Assembly (NCBI GenBank): GCA_947493745.1 | Contig: CANLSM010000012.1 | Coordinates: 41,249-105,248 of the forward strand | DNA from: an uncultured Paracoccaceae bacterium | GTDB lineage: Bacteria; Pseudomonadota; Alphaproteobacteria; Rhodobacterales; Rhodobacteraceae | Reading direction: 5' to 3' | Length of the DNA: 64,000 nt | In this document: piece after piece, positions 33,850-43,640 of the stretch | Layout: each line of letters begins with the position of its first letter | How positions within the stretch are numbered: the stretch's first letter is position 1 | The notes under the pieces: generated by a model | Told to the model about the DNA's origin: nothing | What the model saw: only the letters and a program-made list of their open reading frames with translations | The model's database searches: none | Program-made: the position numbers and the translations under genes

Positions 33850-34245
33850 ATGACCGATACCACTTTCGAACCTCAAGACTACGATGATGAGTACGCCACT
33901 TTCGGGGACCGGGTTGCCGCCGGACGCGAGCAACTTGGCATCACCCAAGGACAACTCGCCAAGCGTCTCGGCGTGAAGATCCAGACCCTCCAGAACTGGG
34001 AAGAGGACCGGTCGGAGCCCCGGGCCAACAAGTTGCAGATGCTCGCCGGCATGCTGAACGTCTCGATCATCTGGCTGATGAGCGGGCAGGGAGACGGCCT
34101 CGACCCTGCTTTTGGGAGCATCGAGGAACAGTCTGATAACACACAGGAAATCCTGATGGAGGTGCGGTCAATCCGCGAAGCCCAGCTTCAGCTCAACGCT
34201 CGGATGGGGCGCCTTGAGAAACGTCTGAGAGCCGCTCTGGGATGA
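33850..34245 (+). CDS. XRE-family DNA-binding regulator
   Basis: A 131-residue protein. Residues of about 18-75 are a Cro/CI helix-turn-helix: FGDRVAAGREQLGITQGQLA, KIQTLQNWEEDRSEPR and LQMLAGMLNVSIIWLMSG. The C-terminal part (about 95-131) is a basic-acidic helix that may dimerise. It sits divergent from the two-component operon, so it could control it, but it also overlaps the following sdhE gene by 4 bases. A TATACT at 33822-33827 in the 96-base divergent gap may be its -10 element. Confidence 0.88.
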   Translation: MTDTTFEPQDYDDEYATFGDRVAAGREQLGITQGQLAKRLGVKIQTLQNWEEDRSEPRANKLQMLAGMLNVSIIWLMSGQGDGLDPAFGSIEEQSDNTQEILMEVRSIREAQLQLNARMGRLEKRLRAALG

Positions 34246-34523
34246 TCCGGGAACCTGTCCGAAACGCGCCCGAAGAACCCGAGCACCGCGTCAGGCGTTT
34301 GCGCATGCGGAGCTGGCGGCGGGGCACCAGAGAGATGGACATGATCCTCGGTCCGTTTGCCGATGAACGGCTTGCGACCATGTCAGGTGATGACCTCGCA
34401 CTTTATGAGGCGCTTTTGTGCGAAAATGATCAGGACCTCTACATCTGGGTCAGCGGTCAGCAGACGGCACCAGCCCGGTTTTCGGTCATGCTGAATGAGG
34501 TGCGAATTTTTCACGGCGTTTGA
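34242..34523 (+). CDS. sdhE: FAD assembly factor SdhE
   Basis: A 93-residue protein of the SdhE/Sdh5 (DUF339) family with the hallmark RRGTREMD near residue 26, then DMILGPFADERL and YEALLCENDQDLYIWVSG. It binds succinate dehydrogenase flavoprotein and promotes covalent FAD attachment. Its ATGA overlaps the XRE gene's stop, an unusual pairing because the sdh genes are not nearby. The stop lies within a weak hairpin (CGGC...GCCG) followed by ATTTTTTG, a possible terminator. Confidence 0.92.
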   Translation: MIREPVRNAPEEPEHRVRRLRMRSWRRGTREMDMILGPFADERLATMSGDDLALYEALLCENDQDLYIWVSGQQTAPARFSVMLNEVRIFHGV

Positions 34524-34537
34524 GCCGCAAATTTTTT
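34514..34537 (+). terminator. Weak rho-independent terminator candidate after sdhE
   Basis: CGGC (34514-34517) pairs with GCCG (34524-34527) around the stop codon, followed by CAAATTTTTTG. The stem is only 4 bp, so this is tentative. Confidence 0.3.
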
Positions 34538-34610
34538 GATCATTTTAACCTCTTGTTTGAGTTTTCCCTTCAAGCCTTGGCCAAATCATCCAGCTTGTGG
34601 AGAAAACAAA

Positions 34611-35120
34611 ATGAATATGCAGGTCAAAGCCGAACTGCCTGGGGGTGAGAGTGCCGAGCGCGCTTTTTTGGGCACCTATCTCGAAACCCTCTCGATGGTG
34701 GAGCGGCTTCACCGTCTTCTTCTCGATGTCATAAAGGACGAGTTCGAGCGTCTGGGACTGCTCGACATCAATGCCGTGCAGGCGCTCCTGCTTTTCAACG
34801 TGGCAGACAATGAGGTGACCGCGGGGGAGTTGAAATCCCGTGGATACTATCAGGGTTCAAATGTGTCCTACAATCTCAAGAAACTGGTTGAGTCAGGCTA
34901 CATGCATCACCAGAAATGCAACATCGACCGCCGGGCGGTCCGGGTGCGTCTGACCCAGAAGGGCCGGAATATCTGCGAAATGGTCGCCCAGCTCTTCGAG
35001 CGCCACTCCAGCGGCATTCTCGATCGCAAGGTTCTGGGAGATCAGAACCTGGACGACATCAATGATGCCCTGCGCCGGATGGAACGCTATTGGACAGATC
35101 AGATCCGCTATATCTACTAG
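34611..35120 (+). CDS. MarR-family winged-helix regulator, LdtR-like
   Basis: A 169-residue protein starting MNMQVKAELPGG. The body (about 30-150) is a winged helix: ERLHRLLLDVIKDEFERLG, LLDINAVQALLLFNVADNEV, TAGELKSRGYYQGSNVSYNL (recognition helix), KKLVESGYMHHQ and the wing RRAVRVRLTQKG. It resembles LdtR regulators of alphaproteobacteria, which respond to small aromatic or stress signals and control cell-wall L,D-transpeptidases. The ATG at 34611 follows GTGGAG; an upstream in-frame start is unsupported. Its TAG stop shares CTAG with the stop of the convergent gene. Confidence 0.85.
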   Translation: MNMQVKAELPGGESAERAFLGTYLETLSMVERLHRLLLDVIKDEFERLGLLDINAVQALLLFNVADNEVTAGELKSRGYYQGSNVSYNLKKLVESGYMHHQKCNIDRRAVRVRLTQKGRNICEMVAQLFERHSSGILDRKVLGDQNLDDINDALRRMERYWTDQIRYIY

Positions 35121-35953
35121 AGCTTGTCGGGAATTCGGACGCCTTTCGCGGCGTCACGATCTCTGTTGCTGCCCCATCCAAGACGAAAATCTGGGATGAG
35201 AGCCGGGGTTTTGCTCCGGTAGGGCAGGTAGGATTGGCGGGTTTTCGCCAATCGCAGGTCCAGAACCGCCACACCCGACACGTAACGAATGAGAAGGGTA
35301 ACGATCAGGACCGAGAGCGGCGCCAGCCAGACGCCGCCACCCAGGGCGAGCATCGAGAAACCGGCCCAGACCATGATCTCACCAAGATAGCTCGGATAGC
35401 GGACATAGGATCTCAGGCCGGATGTGAGGAGGGCGCCATGGGAATGGCTGATGCGGAACCGGTCCAGTTGCGTATCCGCTACAGTCTGGATCAGTATTCC
35501 AATGATCGAGATCGCAATGGCACCAAATCCAACATAGCCAAGAGCAACAGGGCTGGCGGCGAATGCAGCCAGTACAGGAGCAGCGATAAGACCCTGCAGG
35601 ACCGCCTGCAGGACGAAGACCATCAGCAGACTTTTCCACCACCAGCCGGGGTTATTTCTTTCGCGCAGATCGGTATAGCGACCATCCTCCACACCCTCGC
35701 GCATGCGGCGAAGTCCGAGCTGCACCCCAAGTCTGACCGACCACACACCCACCAGGATGAGAAGTATCAGGGTACGTTCATCATCCGGACGACCGATGCC
35801 GACCCAGAATGCGAGAGCAATCACACCAAAGCCGGGCCCCCACCAGAAATCGACGACACTGGCGTCCTTGCGCAACAGACTGACAAACCAAAGCGCGATG
35901 AAACCGGCCAGGCTCCAGGTCCACGCGCTGCCAAATTCTTCGAGGAAATTCAT
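35117..35953 (-). CDS. DUF1295 membrane protein (steroid 5-alpha-reductase-like)
   Basis: A 278-residue membrane protein with about 6-7 transmembrane helices. The DUF1295 signature is seen as VDFWWGPGF near residue 38, YTDLRERNNPGWWWKSLL in the middle and YVRYPSYLGEIMVWAGF near residue 190, with a conserved C-terminal YLPYRSKTPALIPDF. The fold is that of isoprenylcysteine methyltransferases and steroid reductases, but the function of most bacterial members is unknown. It stands alone, convergent with the MarR-like gene. Confidence 0.85.
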   Translation of the reverse strand: MNFLEEFGSAWTWSLAGFIALWFVSLLRKDASVVDFWWGPGFGVIALAFWVGIGRPDDERTLILLILVGVWSVRLGVQLGLRRMREGVEDGRYTDLRERNNPGWWWKSLLMVFVLQAVLQGLIAAPVLAAFAASPVALGYVGFGAIAISIIGILIQTVADTQLDRFRISHSHGALLTSGLRSYVRYPSYLGEIMVWAGFSMLALGGGVWLAPLSVLIVTLLIRYVSGVAVLDLRLAKTRQSYLPYRSKTPALIPDFRLGWGSNRDRDAAKGVRIPDKL

Positions 35954-36199
35954 ACCAAGCCTACATGCTATTCGTTCCCTTTACGCAGCAAGCTGGCGAT
36001 TGGATGTCGAAGCTCAGTACACCGCCCGGCGACGCCGTGCCCCAAAAACGCTGCATTCTTGTGAATGATTGAAAATATTGGGTTATCCACAATCGAACCA
36101 AAAGGTGGTATCACTTGGAAAAGAAACTCAGGCAGCCCTTGCGATTCGGGTTAGCCTGTGTGAAGGCGAAGCAGGCAAAAAGGGTCTTAGGGCAGATCC

Positions 36200-37390
36200 A
36201 TGAACAGTGAGACCGTGCAATCGGGACCGGCGGGTTACGACTCGTTTGAAGTCAGGCTTGGCGACGAGTTGCGGGGCGAGCGGGCAACGCTCGGCAGATC
36301 TTTGCTTGATGTCCAGCGCGATCTCCGGATCAAGGCCGCCTATATCGCCGCTATCGAAGACTGTGACCCGAGCGTCTTTCCCAATCGCGGATTTGTCGCG
36401 GGATATGTCCGGTCCTACGCCCGTTATCTTGCCCTCGACCCGGAAGAGGTTTTTGAGCGCTTCTGCTCCGAGAGCGGATTTCAGGGCGTCAATTCCGATC
36501 TCAAGCGAGAAGCGAAATCCAGCAAGGGCAATGTGGTTCTGGCCGGTCCGGTCGTGGCGTCCAAGGACGATGCGATCTGGCGCAATGTCACACCTGTCAC
36601 GTCATCCGGTTCGATCAGCGATATACCGGTTTCGGCCATCGGGTCGGTTCTGGTTCTCGTCGCGGTCGTCTTCGGCCTTCTTTATGGCGGCTATGCTGTT
36701 CTGCAGGATATTCAGAGGGTCGAGATCGCGCCCGTTGATCAGGTTCCCGGCGCACTGTCGGAGATTGCCAGTTTCAACGAACCGGGCCTGGGTGCCGAGG
36801 TTGTGGAACTTGCCCAGCAGACCTCGGTTAGCACATCTCCGACCGATCAGGACCTGAACCGGCTTTACCTCCCGCGGGAGCTTGAGGTTCCCATCATCGT
36901 CAGCCGCGACGGTCCGATCGTGGATATCGATCCCAACCAGACCGGCGCGCAGGCCAGACCTGACAACGAACGCAGGTTCGAGACAGCCATTGCCGCCGCT
37001 GTCACCCTTGACGAGGCAAACGCCGACAACCCCCGCGTTCGGGAGGATATCGGCCCGCCAACAGTCAACATCGCGGCGGAGCGCGCGGCCTGGGTGCGCG
37101 TCTATCTGGCTGATGGCACGGTGCTTTTCGAGAAGATCCTGGAGCCGGGTGAGGTCTACACCCTTCCGGCCGATGTCGAAGCGCCGCTTCTTCGCGCGGG
37201 CAATTCCGGTTCGGTTTTCATGCTGGTCGACGGCGTAACCTACGGACCGGCCGGGAAGGGCACAGGCGTGGCCAAGCAGGTCTCCCTTCTGCCCGACGAC
37301 ATCCGGACGGTTTTCTCCGAACTGGATGAGGTTCCTGATGAAATTCAGGCAAGCCTTCAGGCCAGTACGTCAGATCCAATCCAGGAGTAG
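36200..37390 (+). CDS. RodZ-like cytoskeletal membrane protein
   Basis: A 396-residue bitopic protein. Residues of about 17-85 form an HTH_25 domain (LGDELRGERATLGRSLLDVQ, YIAAIEDCD, FVAGYVRSYARYLALDPEEV). A single transmembrane helix lies near residue 150-172 (IGSVLVLVAVVFGLLYGG). The periplasmic part is an acidic linker and a C-terminal DUF4115 beta domain (AAERAAWVRVYLADGTVLFE). RodZ links MreB to the cell-wall elongation machinery. It lies just before ispG, a neighbour order frequent in proteobacteria. Confidence 0.85.
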   Translation: MNSETVQSGPAGYDSFEVRLGDELRGERATLGRSLLDVQRDLRIKAAYIAAIEDCDPSVFPNRGFVAGYVRSYARYLALDPEEVFERFCSESGFQGVNSDLKREAKSSKGNVVLAGPVVASKDDAIWRNVTPVTSSGSISDIPVSAIGSVLVLVAVVFGLLYGGYAVLQDIQRVEIAPVDQVPGALSEIASFNEPGLGAEVVELAQQTSVSTSPTDQDLNRLYLPRELEVPIIVSRDGPIVDIDPNQTGAQARPDNERRFETAIAAAVTLDEANADNPRVREDIGPPTVNIAAERAAWVRVYLADGTVLFEKILEPGEVYTLPADVEAPLLRAGNSGSVFMLVDGVTYGPAGKGTGVAKQVSLLPDDIRTVFSELDEVPDEIQASLQASTSDPIQE

Positions 37391-37469
37391 TCTCCGCACT
37401 GCACAAGTGACATCCCCGATCAGCCGGGGTATCACTGCGTGACCCCCCTTGTCTGTCGAGGTTTGGCAA

Positions 37470-38603
37470 ATGTCTCTCAATTCGGTTCGCCCCTGGCGCA
37501 ATATCTATCGCCGCGAGAGCCGCAAGATCCATGTCGGAAGCGTGGCCGTCGGCGGAGATGCGCCGATCTCGGTTCAGACCATGACCAACACCCTGACCCA
37601 TGATGTGAAAGCGACCATCGCGCAGATCGAGGCCTGTGCCGAGGCCGGCGCGGACATCGTGCGTGTGTCCTGTCCCGATGAGGCGTCGACGGCTGCCATG
37701 AAGGAGATCGTGCGCGAAAGCCCGGTCCCGCTGGTGGCGGATATCCACTTCCATTACAAGCGCGGCATCGAGGCGGCCGAGGCAGGTGCCGCCTGTCTGA
37801 GGATCAATCCCGGCAATATCGGCGCGCCCGAGCGGGTGCGCGAAGTGATCAAGGCCGCGCGCGACAACAACTGTTCGATCCGCATCGGCGTGAATGCCGG
37901 AAGTCTGGAAAAACATCTGCTTGAGAAATACGCCGAGCCCTGTCCCGAAGCGATGATCGAAAGCGGCCTCAGTCATATCAAGATACTGGAAGATAACGAC
38001 TTTCATGAATTCAAGATATCCGTAAAGGCCTCGGATGTGTTCCTGGCCTCAGCCGCCTATCAGGGTCTGGCGGAGGCAACGGACGCGCCCATTCACCTGG
38101 GCATCACCGAGGCCGGGGGGCTGACATCGGGCACCATCAAGTCGGCCATCGGCCTTGGCAATCTCCTGTGGATGGGGATCGGCGATACACTGCGCGTGTC
38201 CCTCTCGGCTGATCCGGTCGAGGAGGTGAAGGCTGGTTTCGAAATCCTCAAGGCGTTGGGGCTGCGGCATCGCGGCGTGAACATCATCTCCTGCCCGTCC
38301 TGTGCGCGTCAGGGATTTGATGTGATCAAGACCGTCAGCCAACTGGAGGACCGCCTTGCACATATCCGGACGCCGATGAGCCTCTCGATCATCGGATGCG
38401 TGGTCAACGGGCCCGGTGAGGCGCTGATGACCGATGTCGGTTTCACCGGCGGTGGAGCGGGTCATGGCATGGTTTATCTGGCGGGAAAACAGGACCATCG
38501 CCTCGACAACGACAAGCTGGTTGACCACATCGTTGAATTGGTTGAAAAAAAGGCAGAAGAGATTGAGGCACAGGAAGTGCCGGGTATTGAGGCGGCAGAA
38601 TAA
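37470..38603 (+). CDS. ispG: 4-hydroxy-3-methylbut-2-enyl-diphosphate synthase
   Basis: A 377-residue enzyme of the MEP isoprenoid pathway that reductively converts MEcPP to HMBPP. The TIM barrel has [27 protein letters not shown] and LRINPGNIG; the [4Fe-4S] domain has the ligands CPSCARQG and [12 protein letters not shown] at 37470 begins [11 protein letters not shown] and has GAGG 9 bases upstream; a GTG/TTG extension of seven codons is not supported. Reduction uses flavodoxin or ferredoxin in most bacteria. It is downstream of the RodZ-like gene and 2 bases before the DUF1499 gene. Confidence 0.96.
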   Translation: MSLNSVRPWRNIYRRESRKIHVGSVAVGGDAPISVQTMTNTLTHDVKATIAQIEACAEAGADIVRVSCPDEASTAAMKEIVRESPVPLVADIHFHYKRGIEAAEAGAACLRINPGNIGAPERVREVIKAARDNNCSIRIGVNAGSLEKHLLEKYAEPCPEAMIESGLSHIKILEDNDFHEFKISVKASDVFLASAAYQGLAEATDAPIHLGITEAGGLTSGTIKSAIGLGNLLWMGIGDTLRVSLSADPVEEVKAGFEILKALGLRHRGVNIISCPSCARQGFDVIKTVSQLEDRLAHIRTPMSLSIIGCVVNGPGEALMTDVGFTGGGAGHGMVYLAGKQDHRLDNDKLVDHIVELVEKKAEEIEAQEVPGIEAAE

Positions 38604-38605
38604 AT

Positions 38606-39175
38606 ATGCGGGTTATGGTGCTGATCATCTTAATCGGAATCTTCGGGCTCGGAGGCTATGTTGTCTTCTCGATCCGGACAGTCACCCATGACCCGGACAG
38701 GTGGCATGTGGATCCGCTCACAGCGCCTGCCCAGCCGACGCCCAACGGATATTATGTAGGCCCCCCCAGCGTTTCGACGCAGCCCGTCAACGAGCCGTCC
38801 CGGATCTATGATGCGGACGCGGCCCGTCTTGCGGCGGCCTTTGATGGTTTCGTCATGGGTCAGCCCCGGGTGGAGCGGCTTGCCGGTTCCATCGAGGAAG
38901 CCTGGATCACTTACGTGCAGAGAACGGAAACACTGCAGTTTCCCGACTATATCTCTGTCCGCTTCTTCAATCTTGATGTGCCGAACACGTCCACCGTCGC
39001 GATCTTCTCGCGCTCGCGTTTCGGGCATTCCGACATGGGTGTGAACGAGGATCGGGTCCAGTCCTGGCTCAAATCCATCGCCTCCCTTGAGAATGGTCTC
39101 GCCGCCGCGGAGGATGAGCCGGAACCTGATCAGGACGGGACGGCACCGGAGGCCGCGGAGACAGCCGGGCAGTGA
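38606..39175 (+). CDS. DUF1499 family membrane-anchored protein
   Basis: A 189-residue protein with an N-terminal transmembrane helix (VLIILIGIFGLGGYVVFSI) and a periplasmic domain. The DUF1499 features are RVERLAGSIEEAWITYVQRT, LQFPDYISVRFF and IFSRSRFGHSDMGVN, with an acidic C-terminal tail. The function of the family is unknown. It starts 2 bases after ispG and ends 28 bases before prfA, so the three probably share a transcript. Confidence 0.8.
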   Translation: MRVMVLIILIGIFGLGGYVVFSIRTVTHDPDRWHVDPLTAPAQPTPNGYYVGPPSVSTQPVNEPSRIYDADAARLAAAFDGFVMGQPRVERLAGSIEEAWITYVQRTETLQFPDYISVRFFNLDVPNTSTVAIFSRSRFGHSDMGVNEDRVQSWLKSIASLENGLAAAEDEPEPDQDGTAPEAAETAGQ

Positions 39176-39203
39176 CACCCGGCCTGAGCGCGGGTCTTGA
39201 TCC

Positions 39204-40259
39204 ATGATCGCACCGGAAAAGATATCGCAGATCCTTCAGCGCTTTGCGTTTCTGGAGGCGCGTCTGAACGAGGGCGCGTCGCCTGACGAACTGGCCGATC
39301 TCTCACGTGAATATGCCGAGATCAGACCGGTGGCCGAGCAGGCCGGCTCGTATCGCGACCTTCTGACCGGTATCGAGGAGGCCGAGGCGCTGACCGCCGA
39401 CCCCGAGATGCGAGCCCTGGCGGAGGAGGAACTTGCCGAACTCAAGGCGTCCCTTCCGGAGGCAGAGCAGGCCCTCCAGCTTGCTCTCCTGCCCAAGGAC
39501 GCAGCCGACGACCGCCCGGCGATCATCGAAATCAGACCGGGCACGGGGGGCGATGAGGCCGCTCTTTTTGCGGGTGATCTGAAACGCTTGTATCAGCGGT
39601 TGGCCGAGCGCCGCGGCTGGGGTTTCACCGTGATCGAGGAAAGCGAGACCGAGCTTGGCGGCTACAAGGAGGTCGTCGCGAACATCTCGGGCAAGGGCGT
39701 GTTCGCACAACTGAAATTCGAGAGCGGGGTGCATCGGGTTCAGCGGGTGCCGACCACGGAGAGTGGTGGTCGCATCCATACGTCGGCCGCCACTGTCGCC
39801 GTTCTGCCCGAGGCCGAGGAGGTCGATATCGACATCCCCACAGCGGATATCCGCATTGATACGATGCGCGCTTCCGGCGCTGGTGGGCAGCACGTCAACA
39901 CGACCGACTCCGCGGTCCGGATCACGCATATTCCCACCGGGCTGGTCGTCACCAGTTCCGAGAAATCGCAGCATCAGAACCGGGCGATTGCGATGCAGGT
40001 TCTGCGCGCCCGCCTGTTTGACCTGGAACGTCAGAAGGTTGCTGAGGACAGGGCGGCGGAGCGCAAGGGGCAGGTTGGCTCCGGCGACCGGTCCGAGCGC
40101 ATCCGGACCTACAATTTCCCCCAAGGCCGGATGACCGATCACCGGATCAACCTGACGCTCTACAAGCTCGATCAGATCATGCAGGGCGATCTGGACGAGG
40201 TTCTGGATGCGCTCATCGCGGCCGATCAGGCTGATCGTCTGGCCGAGCTTGATCCGTGA
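39204..40259 (+). CDS. prfA: Peptide chain release factor 1
   Basis: A 351-residue class-1 release factor. The peptidyl-tRNA hydrolysis motif [18 protein letters not shown] is present, along with the codon-recognition loop region ([20 protein letters not shown]); the RF1 type reads UAA and UAG. Its glutamine is the usual target of PrmC, encoded next. The stop overlaps the prmC GTG start. Confidence 0.97.
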   Translation: MIAPEKISQILQRFAFLEARLNEGASPDELADLSREYAEIRPVAEQAGSYRDLLTGIEEAEALTADPEMRALAEEELAELKASLPEAEQALQLALLPKDAADDRPAIIEIRPGTGGDEAALFAGDLKRLYQRLAERRGWGFTVIEESETELGGYKEVVANISGKGVFAQLKFESGVHRVQRVPTTESGGRIHTSAATVAVLPEAEEVDIDIPTADIRIDTMRASGAGGQHVNTTDSAVRITHIPTGLVVTSSEKSQHQNRAIAMQVLRARLFDLERQKVAEDRAAERKGQVGSGDRSERIRTYNFPQGRMTDHRINLTLYKLDQIMQGDLDEVLDALIAADQADRLAELDP

Positions 40260-41092
40260 TCCTGCGGGATGCGATGGCGCGCGCGACCGCGCGTCTGAGG
40301 GCCGCAGGAATTGACCGGGCCGAGCGGGATGTCAGACGCCTCGCCGCGCATGCACTCTCGATCCCGCCCGACCGGGTCACCTTGCATTTGAATGATGAGA
40401 TCGACGCCGATCAGCGGGCGCGGTTCAACGAGGCCATCGCGCAGCGCGAGGCCTTTCGCCCGGTGGCGCAGATCGTCGGGTCCCGCGCCTTTTGGGGGCG
40501 CATGTTCGAGGTCACGGGCGACGTGCTGGATCCGCGGCCCGAAACTGAGCTGATTGTCGAACTGGCCCTTGCGGGGGCGGAGCCCGCCTCCCTTCTCGAT
40601 CTCGGCACCGGGTCAGGCATTCTCGCGATCACGCTGAAATGTCACTGGCCTGCCGCCGTCGCGTGGGCCGTTGATATCAGTGCGGCGGCGCTCGACGTCG
40701 CGCGGCGCAATGCGGATGCACATGGGGCTGATGTCGTCTTTGAGCATGGCGACTGGTTCTCACCGGTGCGGGGGGGGAGGTTTGACCTCGTCATCTGCAA
40801 TCCGCCCTATATCTCGAACGCCGAGATGGAGGCCTTGGCGCCCGATGTGCGGGACTGGGAGCCGCATATGGCGCTGACACCCGGCGGGGACGGGCTGGAA
40901 GCCTATAGGGTGATAGCTGATGGCCTTGCGGATCACCTCACCCCGGCGGGGCGCGCGCTTTTCGAGATCGGGCACAGCCAATGGGATGCGGTCGCGCTGA
41001 TCATGACCGATGCAGGCTTCGACAGGCCGGTTCTGCATCACGATCTTTCCGGGCACCCAAGGGTCGTGGAAGTCACGCAAACCCGCCCTTGA
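40256..41092 (+). CDS. prmC: Release factor glutamine methyltransferase
   Basis: A 278-residue SAM-dependent methyltransferase that modifies the GGQ glutamine of release factors. Motif I is [15 protein letters not shown] and the catalytic motif is [10 protein letters not shown]; the N-terminal helical domain includes [15 protein letters not shown]. It starts with GTG overlapping the prfA stop (GTGA), which supports translational coupling of the two genes. Confidence 0.96.
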   Translation: MILRDAMARATARLRAAGIDRAERDVRRLAAHALSIPPDRVTLHLNDEIDADQRARFNEAIAQREAFRPVAQIVGSRAFWGRMFEVTGDVLDPRPETELIVELALAGAEPASLLDLGTGSGILAITLKCHWPAAVAWAVDISAAALDVARRNADAHGADVVFEHGDWFSPVRGGRFDLVICNPPYISNAEMEALAPDVRDWEPHMALTPGGDGLEAYRVIADGLADHLTPAGRALFEIGHSQWDAVALIMTDAGFDRPVLHHDLSGHPRVVEVTQTRP

Positions 41093-41114
41093 TGCAATGC
41101 ATTACATTTTTGGG

Positions 41115-41142
41115 TTGTTTTTTGGGGCTGCCCCGCTATACG
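41115..41142 (+). promoter_or_regulatory. Promoter candidate upstream of the DUF4167 gene
   Basis: TTGTTT (41115-41120) and TATACG (41137-41142) are 16 bases apart, with a GGGGC-TG-CCCC dyad in the spacer. The start codon lies 140 bases downstream. Found by eye only. Confidence 0.35.
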
Positions 41143-41281
41143 ATCAGATGTCGGCTGGAATTTTGCTCATACTCTTCCAGCGTCGAGACACAATCGCAAA
41201 ACGAACGAATTTTGGCGTCATGCGGCTGAGGGCAAACAGAACCTGCGTGACATGAACCTGGCACGGTAGACATCCCATATC

Positions 41282-41833
41282 ATGAGACCTTCGAACAAAT
41301 CGCGTTCCCGCAATAAGAATAACAATCGCAATCGCAATGTCGGAAACGTCATCAACCGGGTGTTTGACAGCGCCGGGCCGGAGGGCAAGGTGCGCGGAAC
41401 CCCGCAGCAGATCATAGACAAATATCAGATGCTGGCCCGTGATGCGCAATTGTCCGGTGACCGGGTTGCTGCCGAGAACTTCCAGCAACATGCGGAACAT
41501 TACAGCCGTCTTTTGGGCGAGGCCCAGCGGGAGCAGGCCGAGCGCCAGCAGCAACAGGCTGCCGCCAACCAGCAGCAGGACACGCAGCAGCGCCAGCAGC
41601 CGCAGCCTCAAAATACCGAGGCTGGCGACCAGCAGCCTGCACATCCTGCGAATGGCAACGGGCTCGACATGATCGAGCCACAGGATGCGGACGAAACGGC
41701 TGATCTGGTTGAGACACCGGAGAGCGCAAGTAAGCCACGTCCGAAGCGCCCACGGGCCTCCTCGAAAGCCGCATCTGCGGAACCAAAGGCCTCCGAAGGC
41801 TCACCGCCCATCGACGCGCCTGCCGCCGACTGA
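41282..41833 (+). CDS. DUF4167 domain protein
   Basis: A 183-residue protein. The N-terminus is strongly basic and rich in Arg and Asn (RPSNKSRSRNKNNNRNRNV), followed by the conserved helical segment FDSAGPEGKVRGTPQQIIDK and LARDAQLSGDRVAAENFQQH. The C-terminal half is Gln-rich and disordered, then basic. This family is common in alphaproteobacteria; the basic Asn-rich start suggests RNA or ribosome contact, but its role is not established. Confidence 0.88.
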   Translation: MRPSNKSRSRNKNNNRNRNVGNVINRVFDSAGPEGKVRGTPQQIIDKYQMLARDAQLSGDRVAAENFQQHAEHYSRLLGEAQREQAERQQQQAAANQQQDTQQRQQPQPQNTEAGDQQPAHPANGNGLDMIEPQDADETADLVETPESASKPRPKRPRASSKAASAEPKASEGSPPIDAPAAD

Positions 41834-41835
41834 GT

Positions 41836-42663
41836 TCAGAGCAGGCGCGCGAGGGCGCAGAACTGCTCCAGCGAGACGGTCTCGGCACGGTCGGTCGGCT
41901 GAATACCGGCAATCAGGAGCTTGTCCTCAATATCTGCAGAGACCGATCTGAGGCTGGAGCGCAGCATCTTGCGGCGCTGATTGAAAGCTTTTGCAACAAT
42001 ATCCGAAAGGGTCTTTTGGTCCGCCGGAAAACGCGGGGCGCTGAGCGCATCAAGATGCACAACCGCCGATGTGACTTTGGGCGGGGGGGTGAAAGCCTTG
42101 GACGAGATCTCGAAGGCAAGCTTCGCGTCCGAGCGCCATTGCGCAAGAATGGAAAGACGCCCGTAGGCCTTTGACCCCGGCGCGGCGACGATCCGCTCGG
42201 CCACTTCCTTTTGAAACATCAGCGTCAGACTGGACCAGAAGGGCGGCCATTCCGCCGGTGTCAGCCAGCGCACCAGCAACTCGGTGCCGACATTGTATGG
42301 CAGGTTTGCAACCACCCTGACCGGTGCGGTCAGATGGCGGGTGGTGTCGAGCGTCAGGGCATCGCCGCTCAAAACTTCCAGTCGTCCGGGATATGCATTC
42401 GAGACCTCGGCCAGCGCGGGCAGGCATCGCTCGTCCCGCTCGACGGCAACAACCTTGCGGGCACCTTCGGCCAGCAGGGCACGGGTCAGACCACCCGGGC
42501 CGGGTCCGATCTCCAGCACGTCGCGGGCAGAAAGATCACCGGCACGCCGGGCGATCCGCCCTGTGAGATTGAGGTCGAGCAGGAAGTTCTGGCCAAGCGA
42601 CTTGCGGGCGCTCAGGCCATGGGAGGCGATGACCTCGCGCAGGGGAGGCAGTCCGTCACTCAT
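41836..42663 (-). CDS. rsmA: 16S rRNA dimethyladenosine transferase
   Basis: A 275-residue KsgA-type enzyme that dimethylates two adjacent adenosines near the 3' end of 16S rRNA. Motif I is [14 protein letters not shown], and the catalytic motif is [12 protein letters not shown]; the N-terminal loop is [12 protein letters not shown]. It is the last gene of the lptF-lptG-lptD-surA-pdxA-rsmA series, overlapping pdxA by 4 bases. Confidence 0.96.
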   Translation of the reverse strand: MSDGLPPLREVIASHGLSARKSLGQNFLLDLNLTGRIARRAGDLSARDVLEIGPGPGGLTRALLAEGARKVVAVERDERCLPALAEVSNAYPGRLEVLSGDALTLDTTRHLTAPVRVVANLPYNVGTELLVRWLTPAEWPPFWSSLTLMFQKEVAERIVAAPGSKAYGRLSILAQWRSDAKLAFEISSKAFTPPPKVTSAVVHLDALSAPRFPADQKTLSDIVAKAFNQRRKMLRSSLRSVSADIEDKLLIAGIQPTDRAETVSLEQFCALARLL

Positions 42664-43640
42664 GCGGCGCGCTTCGTGGCCATGTGATGCGCTAGACGAA
42701 GCGCCTCGATCAGCGATGTCGGCTGCGCCAGACCTTGCCCCGCGATGTCATAGGCCGTGCCATGATCCGGTGAGGTGCGGATGAAGGGCAGGCCAAGCGT
42801 CACGTTCACGCCGGCATCGAAGTTGAGCGTCTTGATCGGGATGAGCGCCTGGTCGTGATACATGCAGACCGCGACATCATAGCCGTCGCGCGCGCGGGCG
42901 TGAAACATCGTGTCGGCGGAGAGCGGCCCGGACAGGGACATCCCCTCGGCGCGCAACCGGTCCAGCACCGGCGTGATGATCTCGATTTCCTCGCGCCCCA
43001 TTGCGCCGCCTTCGCCCGCATGGGGGTTGAGACCTGCCACGGCGATGCGCGGATTGGCCAATCCGAAATCTGTCCGAAGTGCTGCATGGGCAATGCGCAG
43101 TGTTTCCTCCAGTAGCGCAGGTGTGAGCGTCGCCTTGACGGCCTCAAGCGCGACATGGATGGTCACCGGCACAACCCGCAGTTCAGGCGCTGTCAGCATC
43201 ATGACCGAGCGTTGAACACCCGCCAGATGCGCCAGAAATTCCGTATGCCCCGGAAACGCAAATCCCGCGCCGTCCTTCAAACCCTTCTTGTTGATCGGAT
43301 TGGTGACGACGGCTGAAGCCTGCCCGGTCCGGCAAAGCGCCACAGCCCGCTCGATGGACGCGATGATGGCCGCGGCATTGGCAGGGTCCGGCTGACCGGG
43401 GACGGCTGGCGCGGCCAATGGGCAGGGCAGGACCGGCAGGGCGTTTGCGCCGGTTGCCTCGGCCGGATCCGAGATCACCCGAACCGCGACGCCTGCCGGT
43501 TCAGTATGGGTCCTGACCCAGTCGGGATCGGCGACCCAGAAAAAGTCCATGCCCTCGGGCCGTTTCTGCCAGGCGGCTACGCCGATCTCGCCGCAGATGC
43601 CCGACGGATCGCCCATGGTCAGGGCGGCGGGCGTGATCAT
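42660..43640 (-). CDS. pdxA: 4-hydroxythreonine-4-phosphate dehydrogenase
   Basis: A 326-residue enzyme of pyridoxal phosphate synthesis that oxidises 4-phosphohydroxy-L-threonine with NAD(P)+. The start [15 protein letters not shown] is typical; metal-binding histidines are in [24 protein letters not shown] and [13 protein letters not shown]. It overlaps both surA and rsmA by 4 bases. PdxA2-type threonate-phosphate dehydrogenases are related, but the surA-pdxA-rsmA order identifies the classical enzyme. Confidence 0.95.
   Translation of the reverse strand: MITPAALTMGDPSGICGEIGVAAWQKRPEGMDFFWVADPDWVRTHTEPAGVAVRVISDPAEATGANALPVLPCPLAAPAVPGQPDPANAAAIIASIERAVALCRTGQASAVVTNPINKKGLKDGAGFAFPGHTEFLAHLAGVQRSVMMLTAPELRVVPVTIHVALEAVKATLTPALLEETLRIAHAALRTDFGLANPRIAVAGLNPHAGEGGAMGREEIEIITPVLDRLRAEGMSLSGPLSADTMFHARARDGYDVAVCMYHDQALIPIKTLNFDAGVNVTLGLPFIRTSPDHGTAYDIAGQGLAQPTSLIEALRLAHHMATKRAA

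Noticed and set aside
41530..41620. CAG/GCA-rich stretch in the DUF4167 gene considered as a microsatellite repeat.
   Set aside because: It encodes a Gln/Ala-rich disordered region normal for this family and is irregular at DNA level.
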